NCBI GenBank assembly: GCA_028709385.1
Contig: JAQVXD010000009.1
Coordinates: 1-64,000, forward strand
Direction: 5' to 3'
DNA length: 64,000 nucleotides
Source of the DNA: Fermentimonas sp.
GTDB lineage: Bacteria > Bacteroidota > Bacteroidia > Bacteroidales > Dysgonomonadaceae
Part shown: in pieces, positions 51,595 through 61,346 of the stretch
Position numbering within the stretch: position 1 is the stretch's first letter
How the letters are laid out: the number at the start of each line of letters is the position of its first letter
Program-made: the position numbers and the translations under genes
The notes under the pieces: generated by a model
What the model was told of the DNA's origin: nothing
The model's database searches: none
The model's input: only the letters and a program-made list of their open reading frames with translations

Positions 51595-52983
51595 ATGCTC
51601 ACAGTAGAGAAAATAGGTGGCACGTCCATGTCTCAGTTTCAGGACGTAATGCAAAATATAATCAAAGGTAACCGCAAGGGTGATGAGCTATACAACAGAA
51701 TATTTGTTGTCTCTGCTTACAATAATGTAACTAACTGGCTGCTGGAACATAAAAAGACAGGCGAACCGGGAATTTATAACAAGTTTCTTAACGGAGAGGA
51801 TTATAGTATAGCACTCGATCAGTTCTGCCAGCGACTTCTACTGATAAACGACGGGTTTGCAGATTATGGTCTAGATCTCAAGGAAGCACGCGATTTCATC
51901 AGATTTCGTGTAGACCAGGCAAAAACATTGCTGTACAGTCTGGGAAAAGTGCTTGCATCAGGCTATGTAAACCGCACCGATATCCACCTTGCCGCACGTG
52001 AGATCCTGGCATCAATCGGAGAAGCCCACTCCGGATGGAATTCAGTTAATATCCTTAATAACAACGGAATAAATGCCCGTTTTATCGATCTGTGTGGATT
52101 CAACGATAATGAGCCGCTAACCATTGATGAACGTATACATAAAGAGTTTAAAGACATAGATTTTAGTAAAGTGCTCTGTGTTGTAACCGGCTATACAAAG
52201 GGAACAGAAGGTATCATGCGAGCTTTCGACCGCGGCTACAGTGAAGTTACATTCAGTAAGATAGCTGTTGAAGTTAAAGCTGATGAGGCTGTAATACACA
52301 AGGAGTATCACCTTTCGAGTGCCGACCCGAAGATTGTAGGTGTGGAAAACAGTATACCCGTGGGACATACAAATTACATCATCGCTGATCAGTTGGCCGA
52401 TATAGGAATGGAAGCCATTCACCCCAAAGCTGCAAAACCGCTGGAGCTGGCAGGAATAGATATTCGTATAAAAAACACCTTCGAACCTGATCATCCCGGA
52501 ACAATAATTTCACGTGATTATGTTTCTCCCGAACCCAGGGTAGAAATTGTGTCAGGATCGCGCAAAGTGATAGCTATAGAGGTGCATGACCCCATGATGG
52601 TTGGAGAGGTAGGATTTGACAGCAGGATTATGGGTTATTTCCTTAAATATGATGTCAGCTACATCCTTAAATCCACCAATGCCAACTCAATTACAATGGT
52701 AGTGTGGGATAATGAGAAAAGCAAAAATCTGATAAATGTACTAAAAGATGTTTTTTACAGAGTTGTTGCCAAACCAATGGCGATAGTCTGTGTCATGGGC
52801 ACAAATATTGCCCTGCCGGGATTTCTCTACCGCGCTTCACAGGCTTTGTATGAAAAAGGGATTAATATTGAAAGTTTTGCCCAGTCGATGATGCAGGTGA
52901 ACATGCAGTTCGTTATTGTCCGTGAACACTACGAAGATGCTGTTGTTGCTCTTAACGAAGCACTTTGCAAGAGAGCTGTCTGA
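51595..52983 (+). CDS. Aspartate kinase, ectoine-cluster type
   Basis: The enzyme phosphorylates aspartate at the head of lysine, threonine, methionine and diaminopimelate synthesis. The 462-residue protein has an N-terminal kinase domain starting VEKIGGTSMS (4-13), not the usual KFGGTSV, and two C-terminal ACT-like domains (about 312-380 and 393-455). The N-terminal motif and overall character resemble the specialised aspartokinase of ectoine gene clusters (Ask_Ect), yet no ectA, ectB or ectC is in the window. It converges on hflX with 6 bases between stops. Confidence 0.85.
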   Translation: MLTVEKIGGTSMSQFQDVMQNIIKGNRKGDELYNRIFVVSAYNNVTNWLLEHKKTGEPGIYNKFLNGEDYSIALDQFCQRLLLINDGFADYGLDLKEARDFIRFRVDQAKTLLYSLGKVLASGYVNRTDIHLAAREILASIGEAHSGWNSVNILNNNGINARFIDLCGFNDNEPLTIDERIHKEFKDIDFSKVLCVVTGYTKGTEGIMRAFDRGYSEVTFSKIAVEVKADEAVIHKEYHLSSADPKIVGVENSIPVGHTNYIIADQLADIGMEAIHPKAAKPLELAGIDIRIKNTFEPDHPGTIISRDYVSPEPRVEIVSGSRKVIAIEVHDPMMVGEVGFDSRIMGYFLKYDVSYILKSTNANSITMVVWDNEKSKNLINVLKDVFYRVVAKPMAIVCVMGTNIALPGFLYRASQALYEKGINIESFAQSMMQVNMQFVIVREHYEDAVVALNEALCKRAV

Positions 52984-52989
52984 GTCTGA

Positions 52990-54222
52990 CTAATCTTCGC
53001 CTTCCTCGTCGTAAGTCTGATAGAGGAAGTCGTTGTAAGGGAATCGGGTTACGTGAATCTCTTTCACTTTCTCATATATCAGCTCTTTAAGATCTTCAAT
53101 ATTCTCTTTCTCTTTTGCCGAGATAAATATGCAATTCTCTTTAAGCTTGCTTAGCCAGGATTGCTTAAGTTCTTCAAGAGTATAATTCTCACGCTTCTTG
53201 GGTGTGAGGTCATCCTCATCCTTCACCGTGTGAGTGAATGCGTCAATCTTATTGAAAACAAGTATTGTAGGCTTTTCTGTATCATCTATCTCAAAAAGAG
53301 TTTTCTCTACAATCTCAATCTGCTCCTTAAAGGCAGGATGTGAGATGTCCACGATATGCAGCAGTATATCTGCTTCGCGAACCTCATCAAGCGTTGATTT
53401 AAACGACTCTATAAGGTGGGTGGGCAGTTTGCGGATAAATCCCACTGTGTCGGTAAGAAGAAAAGGCAGGTTCTTTATAGTAACCTTGCGGACAGTGGTA
53501 TCTAGAGTGGCAAAAAGCTTATCCTCGGCAAACACGTCACTCTTGCTCAGCAGATTCATTAAGGTGGATTTGCCAACATTGGTGTAACCTACAAGAGCAA
53601 CACGCACCAACTTACCCCTGTTCTTTCGCTGAACAGTTTTCTGTTTATCAATATCTTTCAGCTGCTGTTTCAAACGGGATATCTTATCAAGAATAATCCT
53701 TCGGTCGGTCTCCAGCTGCGTTTCACCCGGTCCTCGCATAATTGTACCGCCTCCCCCTCTCTGTCTCTCAAGGTGAGTCCACATGCGGGTAAGCCGCGGC
53801 AGCAGGTATTCGTACTGAGCAAGCTCCACCTGCACCTTAGCGTGAGATGTCTGAGCCCTCATGGCGAAAATGTCAAGTATCAGACTGGTTCTGTCCATAA
53901 TACGCAGGTTAAGCTGCTTCTCGATGTTACGAAGCTGTCTTGCAGAAAGCTCATCATCAAAAATCACCACACCCACCTCATTATCTTCATCCTTTACATA
54001 CTCCTCAATCTCCTGCAGCTTACCTTTACCTACAAAAGTTGCAGTGTTAGGCGTATCCATTTTTTGTAAATATCTCTTTACAGGCACAAGTCCTGCTGTC
54101 TCAGCAAGAAATGCCAGTTCGTCAAGGTACTCGTTCACCTTCTCTTCATTCTGTTCCTGGGTTATAAGTCCCACAAGAACAGCATTTTCTTTTTTTATCT
54201 CTTGAGTAATAAAGTCTTTCAT
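52990..54222 (-). CDS. hflX: HflX ribosome-associated GTPase
   Basis: HflX splits stalled 70S ribosomes after stress. The 410-residue protein has the N-terminal nucleotide-binding domain (about 15-120; ARQLRNIEKQLNLRIMDRT is typical), the glycine-rich linker RGGGGTIMRGPGETQLE, and the GTPase with G1 VGYTNVGKST (about 210-219), DTVGF (G3) and VFNKID (G4). All motifs are intact. It has no close neighbour on its own strand downstream; a 123-base gap lies upstream. Confidence 0.95.
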   Translation of the reverse strand: MKDFITQEIKKENAVLVGLITQEQNEEKVNEYLDELAFLAETAGLVPVKRYLQKMDTPNTATFVGKGKLQEIEEYVKDEDNEVGVVIFDDELSARQLRNIEKQLNLRIMDRTSLILDIFAMRAQTSHAKVQVELAQYEYLLPRLTRMWTHLERQRGGGGTIMRGPGETQLETDRRIILDKISRLKQQLKDIDKQKTVQRKNRGKLVRVALVGYTNVGKSTLMNLLSKSDVFAEDKLFATLDTTVRKVTIKNLPFLLTDTVGFIRKLPTHLIESFKSTLDEVREADILLHIVDISHPAFKEQIEIVEKTLFEIDDTEKPTILVFNKIDAFTHTVKDEDDLTPKKRENYTLEELKQSWLSKLKENCIFISAKEKENIEDLKELIYEKVKEIHVTRFPYNDFLYQTYDEEGED

Positions 54223-54345
54223 ATATTATTATTGAACTCGTTACATATTTGATTAACACTATAATTACAGTAAAGTTAGCTCAGGTTGTAAAGAACTTTC
54301 TTTAATTTTGATTAAGTGTGTGATTGATTGTTTTTCAATATCCTG

Positions 54346-54834
54346 TTAAAACCAGAATCCAAAACCTGCCGAAAGCATAACCTGCGAGTAGTCACGAATA
54401 AACTGATATTTCAGTTCAAAGTTTGCCCTTACCCTGTAGCTTATATCATGCTGAAATCCCAGTCCCAGGTTAGCACCAAGCCGGTGTTTGGTTGTCCGTG
54501 GCACCTCACTGGTTTCATCAAACAGCCAGCTGGAATAATGAATACCTCCGATAGGGTATAGCGAGGCAGTGATTGAGACAGGCAATATGTAATGAGCATC
54601 AGCATCAATCATCCACATCCACCTGTCTTTTATTTCGGGGAAATATGTGAAAGAGGGTGCAAAACGCAGACTGTTGGTGTGGTAGTAGTGCATGTGACCC
54701 CCAATACCGGGTCTGTTAATCTCAGTGCCATAAGATGCATGAGCACCAATACCTATGGTGCCTTCAAACTGAGCAAACATATCAGGCATCGAAATTAGCA
54801 GAAACAGGGCAAGTAATTGTAAGAATCTTTTCAT
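54346..54834 (-). CDS. Small outer-membrane beta-barrel protein
   Basis: The 162-residue protein has a signal peptide (MKRFLQLLALFLL, cleavage near MFAQ) and alternating hydrophobic strands (for example IGIGAHASYG, HYILPVSITASLYPIGG, GANLGLGFQHD) ending in the terminal aromatic FGFWF expected of outer-membrane barrels. It looks like an eight-stranded barrel of OmpX or OmpA-barrel size. Substrate unknown. It lies 19 bases after mnmA, so the two are probably cotranscribed. Confidence 0.75.
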   Translation of the reverse strand: MKRFLQLLALFLLISMPDMFAQFEGTIGIGAHASYGTEINRPGIGGHMHYYHTNSLRFAPSFTYFPEIKDRWMWMIDADAHYILPVSITASLYPIGGIHYSSWLFDETSEVPRTTKHRLGANLGLGFQHDISYRVRANFELKYQFIRDYSQVMLSAGFGFWF

Positions 54835-54853
54835 AACTGTTCTATTGTTACTC

Positions 54854-55918
54854 TCAAATTATCATTCCGCTTCCCAGGCATAAATTAGCCTCTTTATCGT
54901 AAATCACGCCAAACTGTCCCGCAGCAATACCCTGAACCGGAATGTCAGAATGAATTGTGTACATATCTCCTTTTTTCGATATCACGCCTTTTGTGAATTC
55001 GGGAGTATGCCTGATCTTGAAGCTTATCTCTCTTTCACCTTCAAAATCTCCCCATATATCTTTGGTGATAAACTCAAAACCTTGCATGTTAATAGTTTCA
55101 CCATACTGATGTTTTGTGTCGTAACCTTTAGATACATAGATTATATTGCGGTTGATATCCTTTTTTATTACAAACCAGGGGCCTCCGCTTAGTCCCAGTC
55201 CTTTGCGCTGCCCGATAGTATGAAACCAGTAACCCTGATGCTTACCCAGTATATTACCTGTTTCCAGTTCCACAATCAGACCTTCCTTCTTCCCCATGTA
55301 ACGCTCAATAAATTCATTGTAGTTAACCTTCCCGAGGAAGCAAATACCCTGACTGTCCTTTCGTTTCGCCGAAGGCAGACTCTCTGCAGCTGCAATATTG
55401 CGCACCTCCGATTTCAAGAGATTCCCTATGGGAAACATGAGTTTCGAAACCTGCACATAACTTATCTGTCCGAGGAAATATGTCTGATCCTTTACATGAT
55501 CCTTAGCAGTTGACAACCAGGTCATACCGTCCAGCTCTGTTGTGGTGGCATAATGACCCGTAGCAATTTTATCAAATTCATGACCCCATTTCTGTTCAAA
55601 CACCCCGAACTTAATCAGCTTATTGCACATCATATCCGGGTTGGGAGTCAATCCCCGTTTCACCGATTCAATAGTATATCTTACAACCGTATCCCAGTAC
55701 TCCTCATGCAGAGAAACAACCTCAAAGCGGCAGCCATATTTTTTTGCTATATATGTTACAATCTCAATATCTTCTTCAGAAGGGCAGTCAATATATCCGT
55801 CTTTATCTTCCATCCCGATCTTAATGTAGTAGATAGTAGGATCATAGCCCATCTCTTTTAGCTGATGAACTACAACAGAACTATCCACTCCACCTGAAAC
55901 CAACGCTGCAATCTTCAT
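54854..55918 (-). CDS. mnmA: tRNA 2-thiouridine synthase MnmA
   Basis: MnmA makes 2-thiouridine at the wobble position of glutamate, lysine and glutamine tRNAs. The 354-residue protein has the PP-loop SGGVDSSV (8-15), the catalytic C98 within [11 protein letters not shown] (89-99), and the second catalytic C193 in SQGICFLGK (189-197). A minus-strand -7 box at 55947-55954 precedes it. Bacteroidales often have two MnmA-like genes; only this one is in the window. Confidence 0.94.
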   Translation of the reverse strand: MKIAALVSGGVDSSVVVHQLKEMGYDPTIYYIKIGMEDKDGYIDCPSEEDIEIVTYIAKKYGCRFEVVSLHEEYWDTVVRYTIESVKRGLTPNPDMMCNKLIKFGVFEQKWGHEFDKIATGHYATTTELDGMTWLSTAKDHVKDQTYFLGQISYVQVSKLMFPIGNLLKSEVRNIAAAESLPSAKRKDSQGICFLGKVNYNEFIERYMGKKEGLIVELETGNILGKHQGYWFHTIGQRKGLGLSGGPWFVIKKDINRNIIYVSKGYDTKHQYGETINMQGFEFITKDIWGDFEGEREISFKIRHTPEFTKGVISKKGDMYTIHSDIPVQGIAAGQFGVIYDKEANLCLGSGMII

Positions 55919-55946
55919 TTTTTTGTCTTAGCTTAAATTTGAGGTA

Positions 55947-55954
55947 CAAAGATA
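55947..55954 (-). promoter_or_regulatory. Possible -7 box for mnmA
   Basis: TATCTTTG on the minus strand fits TAnnTTTG and is 29 bases from the mnmA ATG. The -33 region is not convincing. Confidence 0.35.
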
Positions 55955-56118
55955 ATCAAAACAAAAAAATAATGCTATCTTTACATCTTCGGAATGGTAT
56001 ATATAGAGAAAACCATTACTGAGATACAAAAGTAGCCCTTATCATCCATGATTAAAGGCCGCACCCATTCCCCGATGTGAATTCGGGCTTCTAGAGAAAA
56101 GAAAAATGATATATATAA

Positions 56119-57834
56119 ATGACTTACAGATGGAATTATTCAACCCTATCAGACTACCAAAAAGATAAAAAAGATGAACTAGCGAAAGAATTAAATTTAC
56201 ATCCCGTATTAGCTGAACTGCTTATCAATAAAGGAATTGAAGCAAAAGAAGAGGCAATGAAGTTTCTGTATCCGAGTCTGGATGATCTGCATGACCCCTT
56301 TCTGCTTCCCGATATGGATAAAGCAATTAAGCGAATAGAGAAGGCTCTCGGCCAAAAGGAGAGAATTCTTATTTACGGTGATTATGATGTAGACGGTACA
56401 ACAGCCGTAGCATTGGTATACAAGTTCTTTCGGGGAATAACCAATAATATCGATTATTATATTCCCGACAGGTACGATGAAGGGTATGGCATTTCGTTTC
56501 AAGGAATCGATTATGCCGTGAAAACGGGTGTAAAGCTCATAATCTCACTTGACTGCGGTATAAAAGCAATAACTAAAGTGCAATATGCCAAGGATAAAGG
56601 TATTGATTTTATAATTGGCGACCATCACGTGCCCGATGACAAGCTCCCGGATGCAGTTGCAGTAGTTGATGCAAAGCGTTCCGATTCCCAATATCCTTAT
56701 GACGAATTATCAGGCTGTGGTGTAGGATTCAAAATCGTACAAGCCTTTTCTCAGAGAAACGGTTACCCTTTTTCTGATATAGAACCACTGCTCGATCTGG
56801 TTGCAGTAAGTATCGCATCAGATATTGTGCCGCTTACTGGTGAAAACCGTGTAATGACACACTACGGGTTAAAACAGCTCAACTCGAACCCAAGCTTCGG
56901 TCTCAGAGGCATAATAGAGATTTGCGGCCTTCACCGCAAAAACATTACAGTTAATGATATCGTATTCAAGATCGGTCCCCGCATCAATGCATCGGGAAGG
57001 ATGATGAACGGCAAAGAGGCTGTTGATCTCATGCTTGCAAATGATATGACCTCGGCACGTGAGAAGAGTCTGAATATTGACCAGTACAACCTCGACCGCC
57101 GCGAACTGGACAAAAAAATCACTGAAGAGGCAATTGAATATATCGACAAAAACCTCGATATTGAAAATCAGACATGTATAGTGTTGTACGACGAAACTTG
57201 GCACAAAGGTATAGTCGGGATTGTTGCTTCGCGACTTAGCGAAAAATATTACCGTCCTGCCGTAGTTCTCACAAAATCAAACAATATGATATCCGGCTCC
57301 GCACGTTCAGTGCCCGGTTTTGATGTTTACAAAGCAATTGAATCATGCCGTGATATACTGGAAAACTTCGGAGGACACACTTACGCAGCCGGCCTTACAC
57401 TTCGTGAGGAAAACCTGCAGGAGTTCAGGGAACGTTTCGACAAACTCTCATTCGACGGTCTAGAGCCGAAAATGATGTCTCCCCAGATTACTGTTGACGC
57501 ACAGATCACCTTCTCACAGATAACACCGGAGTTTATCGACGGACTCCAGTTGTTCAACCCGTTTGGCCCGGAAAATGACAATCCTGTCTTCCTCACAAGA
57601 AACGTATTCGATTCGGGATACAGTAAGCTTGTCGGCAAAGGACAGCGCCATATAAAGCTTGATGTACTTGATGATACAATAACTACGCCACTGCCGGGTA
57701 TTGCTTTTGCACAGCACGACTATTTCAAGCGTATCAAAGAGGGAAAACCGGTTGATATCTGCTATACAATCGAGGAGAATACCCACGGCAACAGATCCTA
57801 TACACAGTTGATGGTTAAAGATATAAGGGATTAG
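56119..57834 (+). CDS. recJ: Single-stranded DNA exonuclease RecJ
   Basis: RecJ degrades single-stranded DNA 5' to 3' in recombination and mismatch repair. The 571-residue protein has the DHH-family motifs ILIYGDYDVDGTTA (about 81-94), ISLDCG, IIGDHHVPDD (about 166-175) and GPRINASGRMM, then the DHHA1 domain with GSARSVPGFDVYKAI and GGHTYAAGLTL. recQ begins about 20 bases downstream on the same strand, making a repair operon. Confidence 0.95.
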   Translation: MTYRWNYSTLSDYQKDKKDELAKELNLHPVLAELLINKGIEAKEEAMKFLYPSLDDLHDPFLLPDMDKAIKRIEKALGQKERILIYGDYDVDGTTAVALVYKFFRGITNNIDYYIPDRYDEGYGISFQGIDYAVKTGVKLIISLDCGIKAITKVQYAKDKGIDFIIGDHHVPDDKLPDAVAVVDAKRSDSQYPYDELSGCGVGFKIVQAFSQRNGYPFSDIEPLLDLVAVSIASDIVPLTGENRVMTHYGLKQLNSNPSFGLRGIIEICGLHRKNITVNDIVFKIGPRINASGRMMNGKEAVDLMLANDMTSAREKSLNIDQYNLDRRELDKKITEEAIEYIDKNLDIENQTCIVLYDETWHKGIVGIVASRLSEKYYRPAVVLTKSNNMISGSARSVPGFDVYKAIESCRDILENFGGHTYAAGLTLREENLQEFRERFDKLSFDGLEPKMMSPQITVDAQITFSQITPEFIDGLQLFNPFGPENDNPVFLTRNVFDSGYSKLVGKGQRHIKLDVLDDTITTPLPGIAFAQHDYFKRIKEGKPVDICYTIEENTHGNRSYTQLMVKDIRD

Positions 57835-57855
57835 ATCATACAGGAATGTTTGAAT

Positions 57856-59901
57856 ATGGAATCAGAATTGTTTCACAATATATTAAAAGAGTATTGGGGA
57901 TACACTTCATTTCGTCCTCTGCAGGAGGATATTATTCAATCTGTCTGGGAAAAGAGGGATACACTCGGACTGATGCCTACAGGCGGAGGCAAATCCCTCA
58001 CTTTTCAGGTCCCCGTGATGGCTATGGAGGGCATTTGCCTTGTCGTGACGCCCCTTATAGCACTGATGAAGGACCAGGTAGACAATCTCCGCGAAAGAGG
58101 CATTAAAGCAGCTGCAGTCTACTCCGGTATGTCGAGGGATGAAATAATCACCACACTCGAAAACTGTATATTCGGCGGCTATAAATTTCTCTACGTCTCA
58201 CCCGAACGCCTATCATCTGAAATATTCATCACCAAGCTACAGGCAATGGATGTCTGCCTCCTGGTAGTTGATGAGTCTCACTGTATCTCGCAGTGGGGAT
58301 ACGACTTCAGACCGTCTTACCTTAAAATTGCCGAAATCAGGAATGTACTCCCTGAAGTACCTGTACTGGCACTCACAGCTACAGCCACAAACGATGTGGT
58401 TGATGATATCCAGGAGCGGCTTCATTTCAAAAAGAAGAATGTATTCAGAACAAGCTTTCTGAGGGAAAACCTCTCTTATGTTGTCAGGCAGGCAGATAAT
58501 AAAACAGGCGAACTCATTCATATACTAAACGCCGTGCCAGGCTCCGGTATTGTCTATGTCAGAAGCAGAAGGCAGACCAAAGAGATTGCCACGGCACTGA
58601 AGAAAGCGGGACTCTCCGCCGACTACTTTCATGCAGGTCTCTCTTACGAAGAAAAGGTTTTTAAGCAAAATGCATGGAAAGAGGATGACTGTCGCATAAT
58701 TGTCTCCACCAACGCCTTTGGTATGGGGATAGACAAACCGGACGTGCGAACAGTTGTTCATATGGATCTTCCCAACTCACCCGAGGAGTATTTTCAGGAA
58801 GCAGGACGAGCAGGGCGCGATGGTGAAAGATCTTACTCAGTCATTCTCTACACAAAGTCCGACAGCACCAAGTTAAAGAAAAGAATCGCCGACTCCTTCC
58901 CACAGAGAGAGCTTATTGTACGGGTTTACGAAGCACTGGGCAACTATTTCCAGGTGGCAGTAGGCTCAGCTTCCGGCAGAGTATTCGATTTCGATCTGCT
59001 AGAATTCTGCAGTAGGTTCAAACTGCCCTCCCTTCAGACACACCATGCACTTAAAATCCTCGAGCTGGCAGGCTATTTAGAGTATACCGACGAGATTGAT
59101 ACACGCTCAAGACTACGATTCCTTGTCTACCGTGATGAGATGTATTCGCTGCGACTCGGAGCTGTAACCGACGAACTCCTCCACACAATAATGAGAACCT
59201 ACACAGGCGTCTTCTCCGACGATATCTATATAGATGAGTCAATGCTTGCAATAAGGATAGGGAAATCCCGCCAGGAGGTCTATGACATACTCACCAACCT
59301 GTCCAAACTTCGCTTAATAAACTACGTCCCTGCCAAAAAAACTCCTTTTATTATCTATGCTACCTCACGCGAGGAGACTGAATATGTAAAAATACCAAAA
59401 TCCGTTTACGAAGAACGCAAAAAGCGCTTTAGCAAAAGGATCCACTCGATAATAGAATACGCCGAAAACAACGATATCTGCCGCAGCCGTATGCTGCTGG
59501 TCTATTTTGGCGAAACAGATTCAAAAGATTGCGGCTGCTGCGATGTCTGTCTCAGGAAGAATGAATCGGGACTAACCAGCCGGGATTATCGCCTTATCGG
59601 CGAAAAGCTCGAAGAAGCTTTCAAAGCACAAACCACCTACCGTTTAACCGAACTCGTTGATATTATCTCAGAAACAGCCTTTTTAGAAACAGCTGCCTCC
59701 GAAACATCTTCCGGTGAATCAAAATGTTCCGATACAACTTCAACAGATACAACTTCCGGGAAGAATAATTACACCGGGTCAAACTCTCTCCATAAAAAAG
59801 ATGAAAACAGCGCGAAAATTATCAAAGCAATCCGCTTTAAGATAGATTCAGGAGAACTGATTCTGGAAGGCGACAGGATTTCAAGAAGAGAAGGTTTTTG
59901 A
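57856..59901 (+). CDS. recQ: RecQ-family DNA helicase
   Basis: RecQ unwinds DNA for recombination repair and works with RecJ. I use the ATG at 57856 (681 residues); a TTG two codons earlier is less likely. Motifs are LMPTGGGKSLTFQ (about 39-51), VVDESHCISQWGYDFRP (about 137-153), FGMGIDKPDVRTVVH and QEAGRAGRDG, with the zinc cysteines of the RecQ-Ct domain in CRSRMLL and CGCCDVC (about 541-568). No HRDC domain is seen. Near the end (about 615-650) lies a Ser/Thr-rich low-complexity stretch. Many codons end in C, unlike the AT-rich genes to the left. Confidence 0.94.
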   Translation: MESELFHNILKEYWGYTSFRPLQEDIIQSVWEKRDTLGLMPTGGGKSLTFQVPVMAMEGICLVVTPLIALMKDQVDNLRERGIKAAAVYSGMSRDEIITTLENCIFGGYKFLYVSPERLSSEIFITKLQAMDVCLLVVDESHCISQWGYDFRPSYLKIAEIRNVLPEVPVLALTATATNDVVDDIQERLHFKKKNVFRTSFLRENLSYVVRQADNKTGELIHILNAVPGSGIVYVRSRRQTKEIATALKKAGLSADYFHAGLSYEEKVFKQNAWKEDDCRIIVSTNAFGMGIDKPDVRTVVHMDLPNSPEEYFQEAGRAGRDGERSYSVILYTKSDSTKLKKRIADSFPQRELIVRVYEALGNYFQVAVGSASGRVFDFDLLEFCSRFKLPSLQTHHALKILELAGYLEYTDEIDTRSRLRFLVYRDEMYSLRLGAVTDELLHTIMRTYTGVFSDDIYIDESMLAIRIGKSRQEVYDILTNLSKLRLINYVPAKKTPFIIYATSREETEYVKIPKSVYEERKKRFSKRIHSIIEYAENNDICRSRMLLVYFGETDSKDCGCCDVCLRKNESGLTSRDYRLIGEKLEEAFKAQTTYRLTELVDIISETAFLETAASETSSGESKCSDTTSTDTTSGKNNYTGSNSLHKKDENSAKIIKAIRFKIDSGELILEGDRISRREGF

Positions 59902-59910
59902 GGTGTTAGC

Positions 59911-60303
59911 TTATTTCTCCATACCATAAACAGCTTCATATTTAATATCATTCTCCAGCATAAAACTGCCAAGACCGGAAAAAGCATGATTGTCCCCAAA
60001 CCGTTTTTTGATTTCAAGTAAGATTCCCATCTTATCAGCTGTTGAAACGCCAAAAAGTGCGTGGAACTTCTCAACTTCAACCGGATCAATCTTATACATA
60101 TATTTATAATTTTCACTACCCAATATTTCCTCGACTTTCTTGCCGGTATCAAATCCGTCGACTATAAGTTGCCCCGCCTCATTGTAGTACAAAGAAATTG
60201 TAATCTTAATCTCTTTGGCTTTATATCGGAACAATTCCACACGTTTTCGTCTCATAGTTTCAAAAAAATAACCGGCATGTATGCCAAACAGTTGCACATT
60301 CAT
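59911..60303 (-). CDS. Uncharacterised protein between recQ and the WYL gene
   Basis: I do not recognise this 130-residue protein. It could start at 60303 or at the ATG at 60255 (114 residues, MRRKRVELFRYK); the latter gives a more compact domain. It has no signal peptide or membrane helix. Segments EIKITISLYYNEAGQLIVDGFD (strands), then helices with VEEILGSENYKYMYKI and VEKFHALFG, suggest a small mixed alpha/beta fold. It converges on recQ with a 9-base gap and is divergent from the WYL regulator, so WYL-linked control is conceivable but unproven. Confidence 0.6.
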   Translation of the reverse strand: MNVQLFGIHAGYFFETMRRKRVELFRYKAKEIKITISLYYNEAGQLIVDGFDTGKKVEEILGSENYKYMYKIDPVEVEKFHALFGVSTADKMGILLEIKKRFGDNHAFSGLGSFMLENDIKYEAVYGMEK

Positions 60304-60404
60304 CAGACTTTTTTCAATAATTTTTATTATTTCAAAATTATGATTTATCTTGTGTCACAAATTAGCATAATGGTCTGATATCTTTAACCTAAAAAGACAA
60401 TCAT

Positions 60405-61346
60405 ATGACAAACAAAAGGAAAAGCAGCAAAGACAACACTGCCAGTCTTTTTAACCGATATGTATGGCTTGTTGACCTGATACACCGTAAGCACAAAATC
60501 ACTTATGAAGAGATAAACGAATACTGGCAACGTTCGTCACTAAACTACAAACAGGAGGATTATCCGCTTCGAACCTTTCACAACCACCGAAAGGCAATAG
60601 AGCAAATGTTTGATATCAACATTGAGTGCGACAAGCGTAACGGCTATCAATATTACATCGAGAACTCAGAAGATATTGAGAAGGGTGGGGTGAGAGGCTG
60701 GCTGTTTAACACATTTACGGTAAACAATCTCATAAACGATAGTCACAAGTTCAGACATCGCATCCTGTTTGAGAAAATACCACACGGACAGGAATACCTA
60801 TCGACTATTATTGAAGCCATGCGCGATAATTTTACCTTAAAGATTATCTACCAGGCATTCTGGCAAGACAATCCGGCAACATTTGATGTGGATCCTTACT
60901 TTTTAAAAGTATTCAAACAACGATGGTACCTTGTTGCATATAATCCTTACGGCGGAAAATTGCAAACCTACTCGCTGGATCGCGTAAAGCATGTTGAGAT
61001 AACTGAACACACGTTTGATCTGCCCAAAGATGCAGATTTCGAATCTTATTTCGATGACAGCTTTGGTATCATCTCAGGAGAGGACATCCCAACCGAGACA
61101 GTCAGGATAAAGGTACTCAACGGTCAGGACGCCTATATAAAAGCACTCCCGCTGCACAGTTCGCAAAAAGTGATTAACTCCAATGACGACTACACCATTT
61201 TTGAATACTACATCAAACCCACCTACGATTTCCGGCAAGAGCTGTTATCGCATGGTGCCCATGTCGAAGTACTCAAGCCGGAATGGTTCAGGGAAGAGGT
61301 TAGGGAGATTGTGAAAGAGATGGGAGGAGTTTATGCTACAATATAG
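60405..61346 (+). CDS. WYL-domain transcriptional regulator
   Basis: The 313-residue protein has an N-terminal winged-helix region (about 15-90, HKITYEEINEYWQ and RTFHNHRKAIEQMF) and a WYL domain (about 135-210) with LKVFKQRWYLVAYNPYGGKLQTYSLDR as the core, then a C-terminal WCX-like part. WYL domains sense nucleic acids or nucleotides, and several WYL regulators control DNA damage or phage defence genes. It lies in a run of DNA repair genes. Its end overlaps the convergent exonuclease gene by 11 bases. Confidence 0.88.
   Translation: MTNKRKSSKDNTASLFNRYVWLVDLIHRKHKITYEEINEYWQRSSLNYKQEDYPLRTFHNHRKAIEQMFDINIECDKRNGYQYYIENSEDIEKGGVRGWLFNTFTVNNLINDSHKFRHRILFEKIPHGQEYLSTIIEAMRDNFTLKIIYQAFWQDNPATFDVDPYFLKVFKQRWYLVAYNPYGGKLQTYSLDRVKHVEITEHTFDLPKDADFESYFDDSFGIISGEDIPTETVRIKVLNGQDAYIKALPLHSSQKVINSNDDYTIFEYYIKPTYDFRQELLSHGAHVEVLKPEWFREEVREIVKEMGGVYATI

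Noticed and set aside
56071-56087. Hairpin CCCGA/TCGGG upstream of recJ
   Set aside because: Five base pairs, no T run; not distinguishable from chance.
56079-56096. GAATTC followed closely by TCTAGA, looking like an EcoRI-XbaI cloning linker upstream of recJ
   Set aside because: Both six-base sites can occur by chance; the flanking sequence is continuous with the intergenic region, and the usual NotI spacer of standard linkers is absent.
59911-60303. Toxin-antitoxin module with the WYL regulator
   Set aside because: The unknown protein has no toxin features and the genes are divergent rather than a coupled pair.
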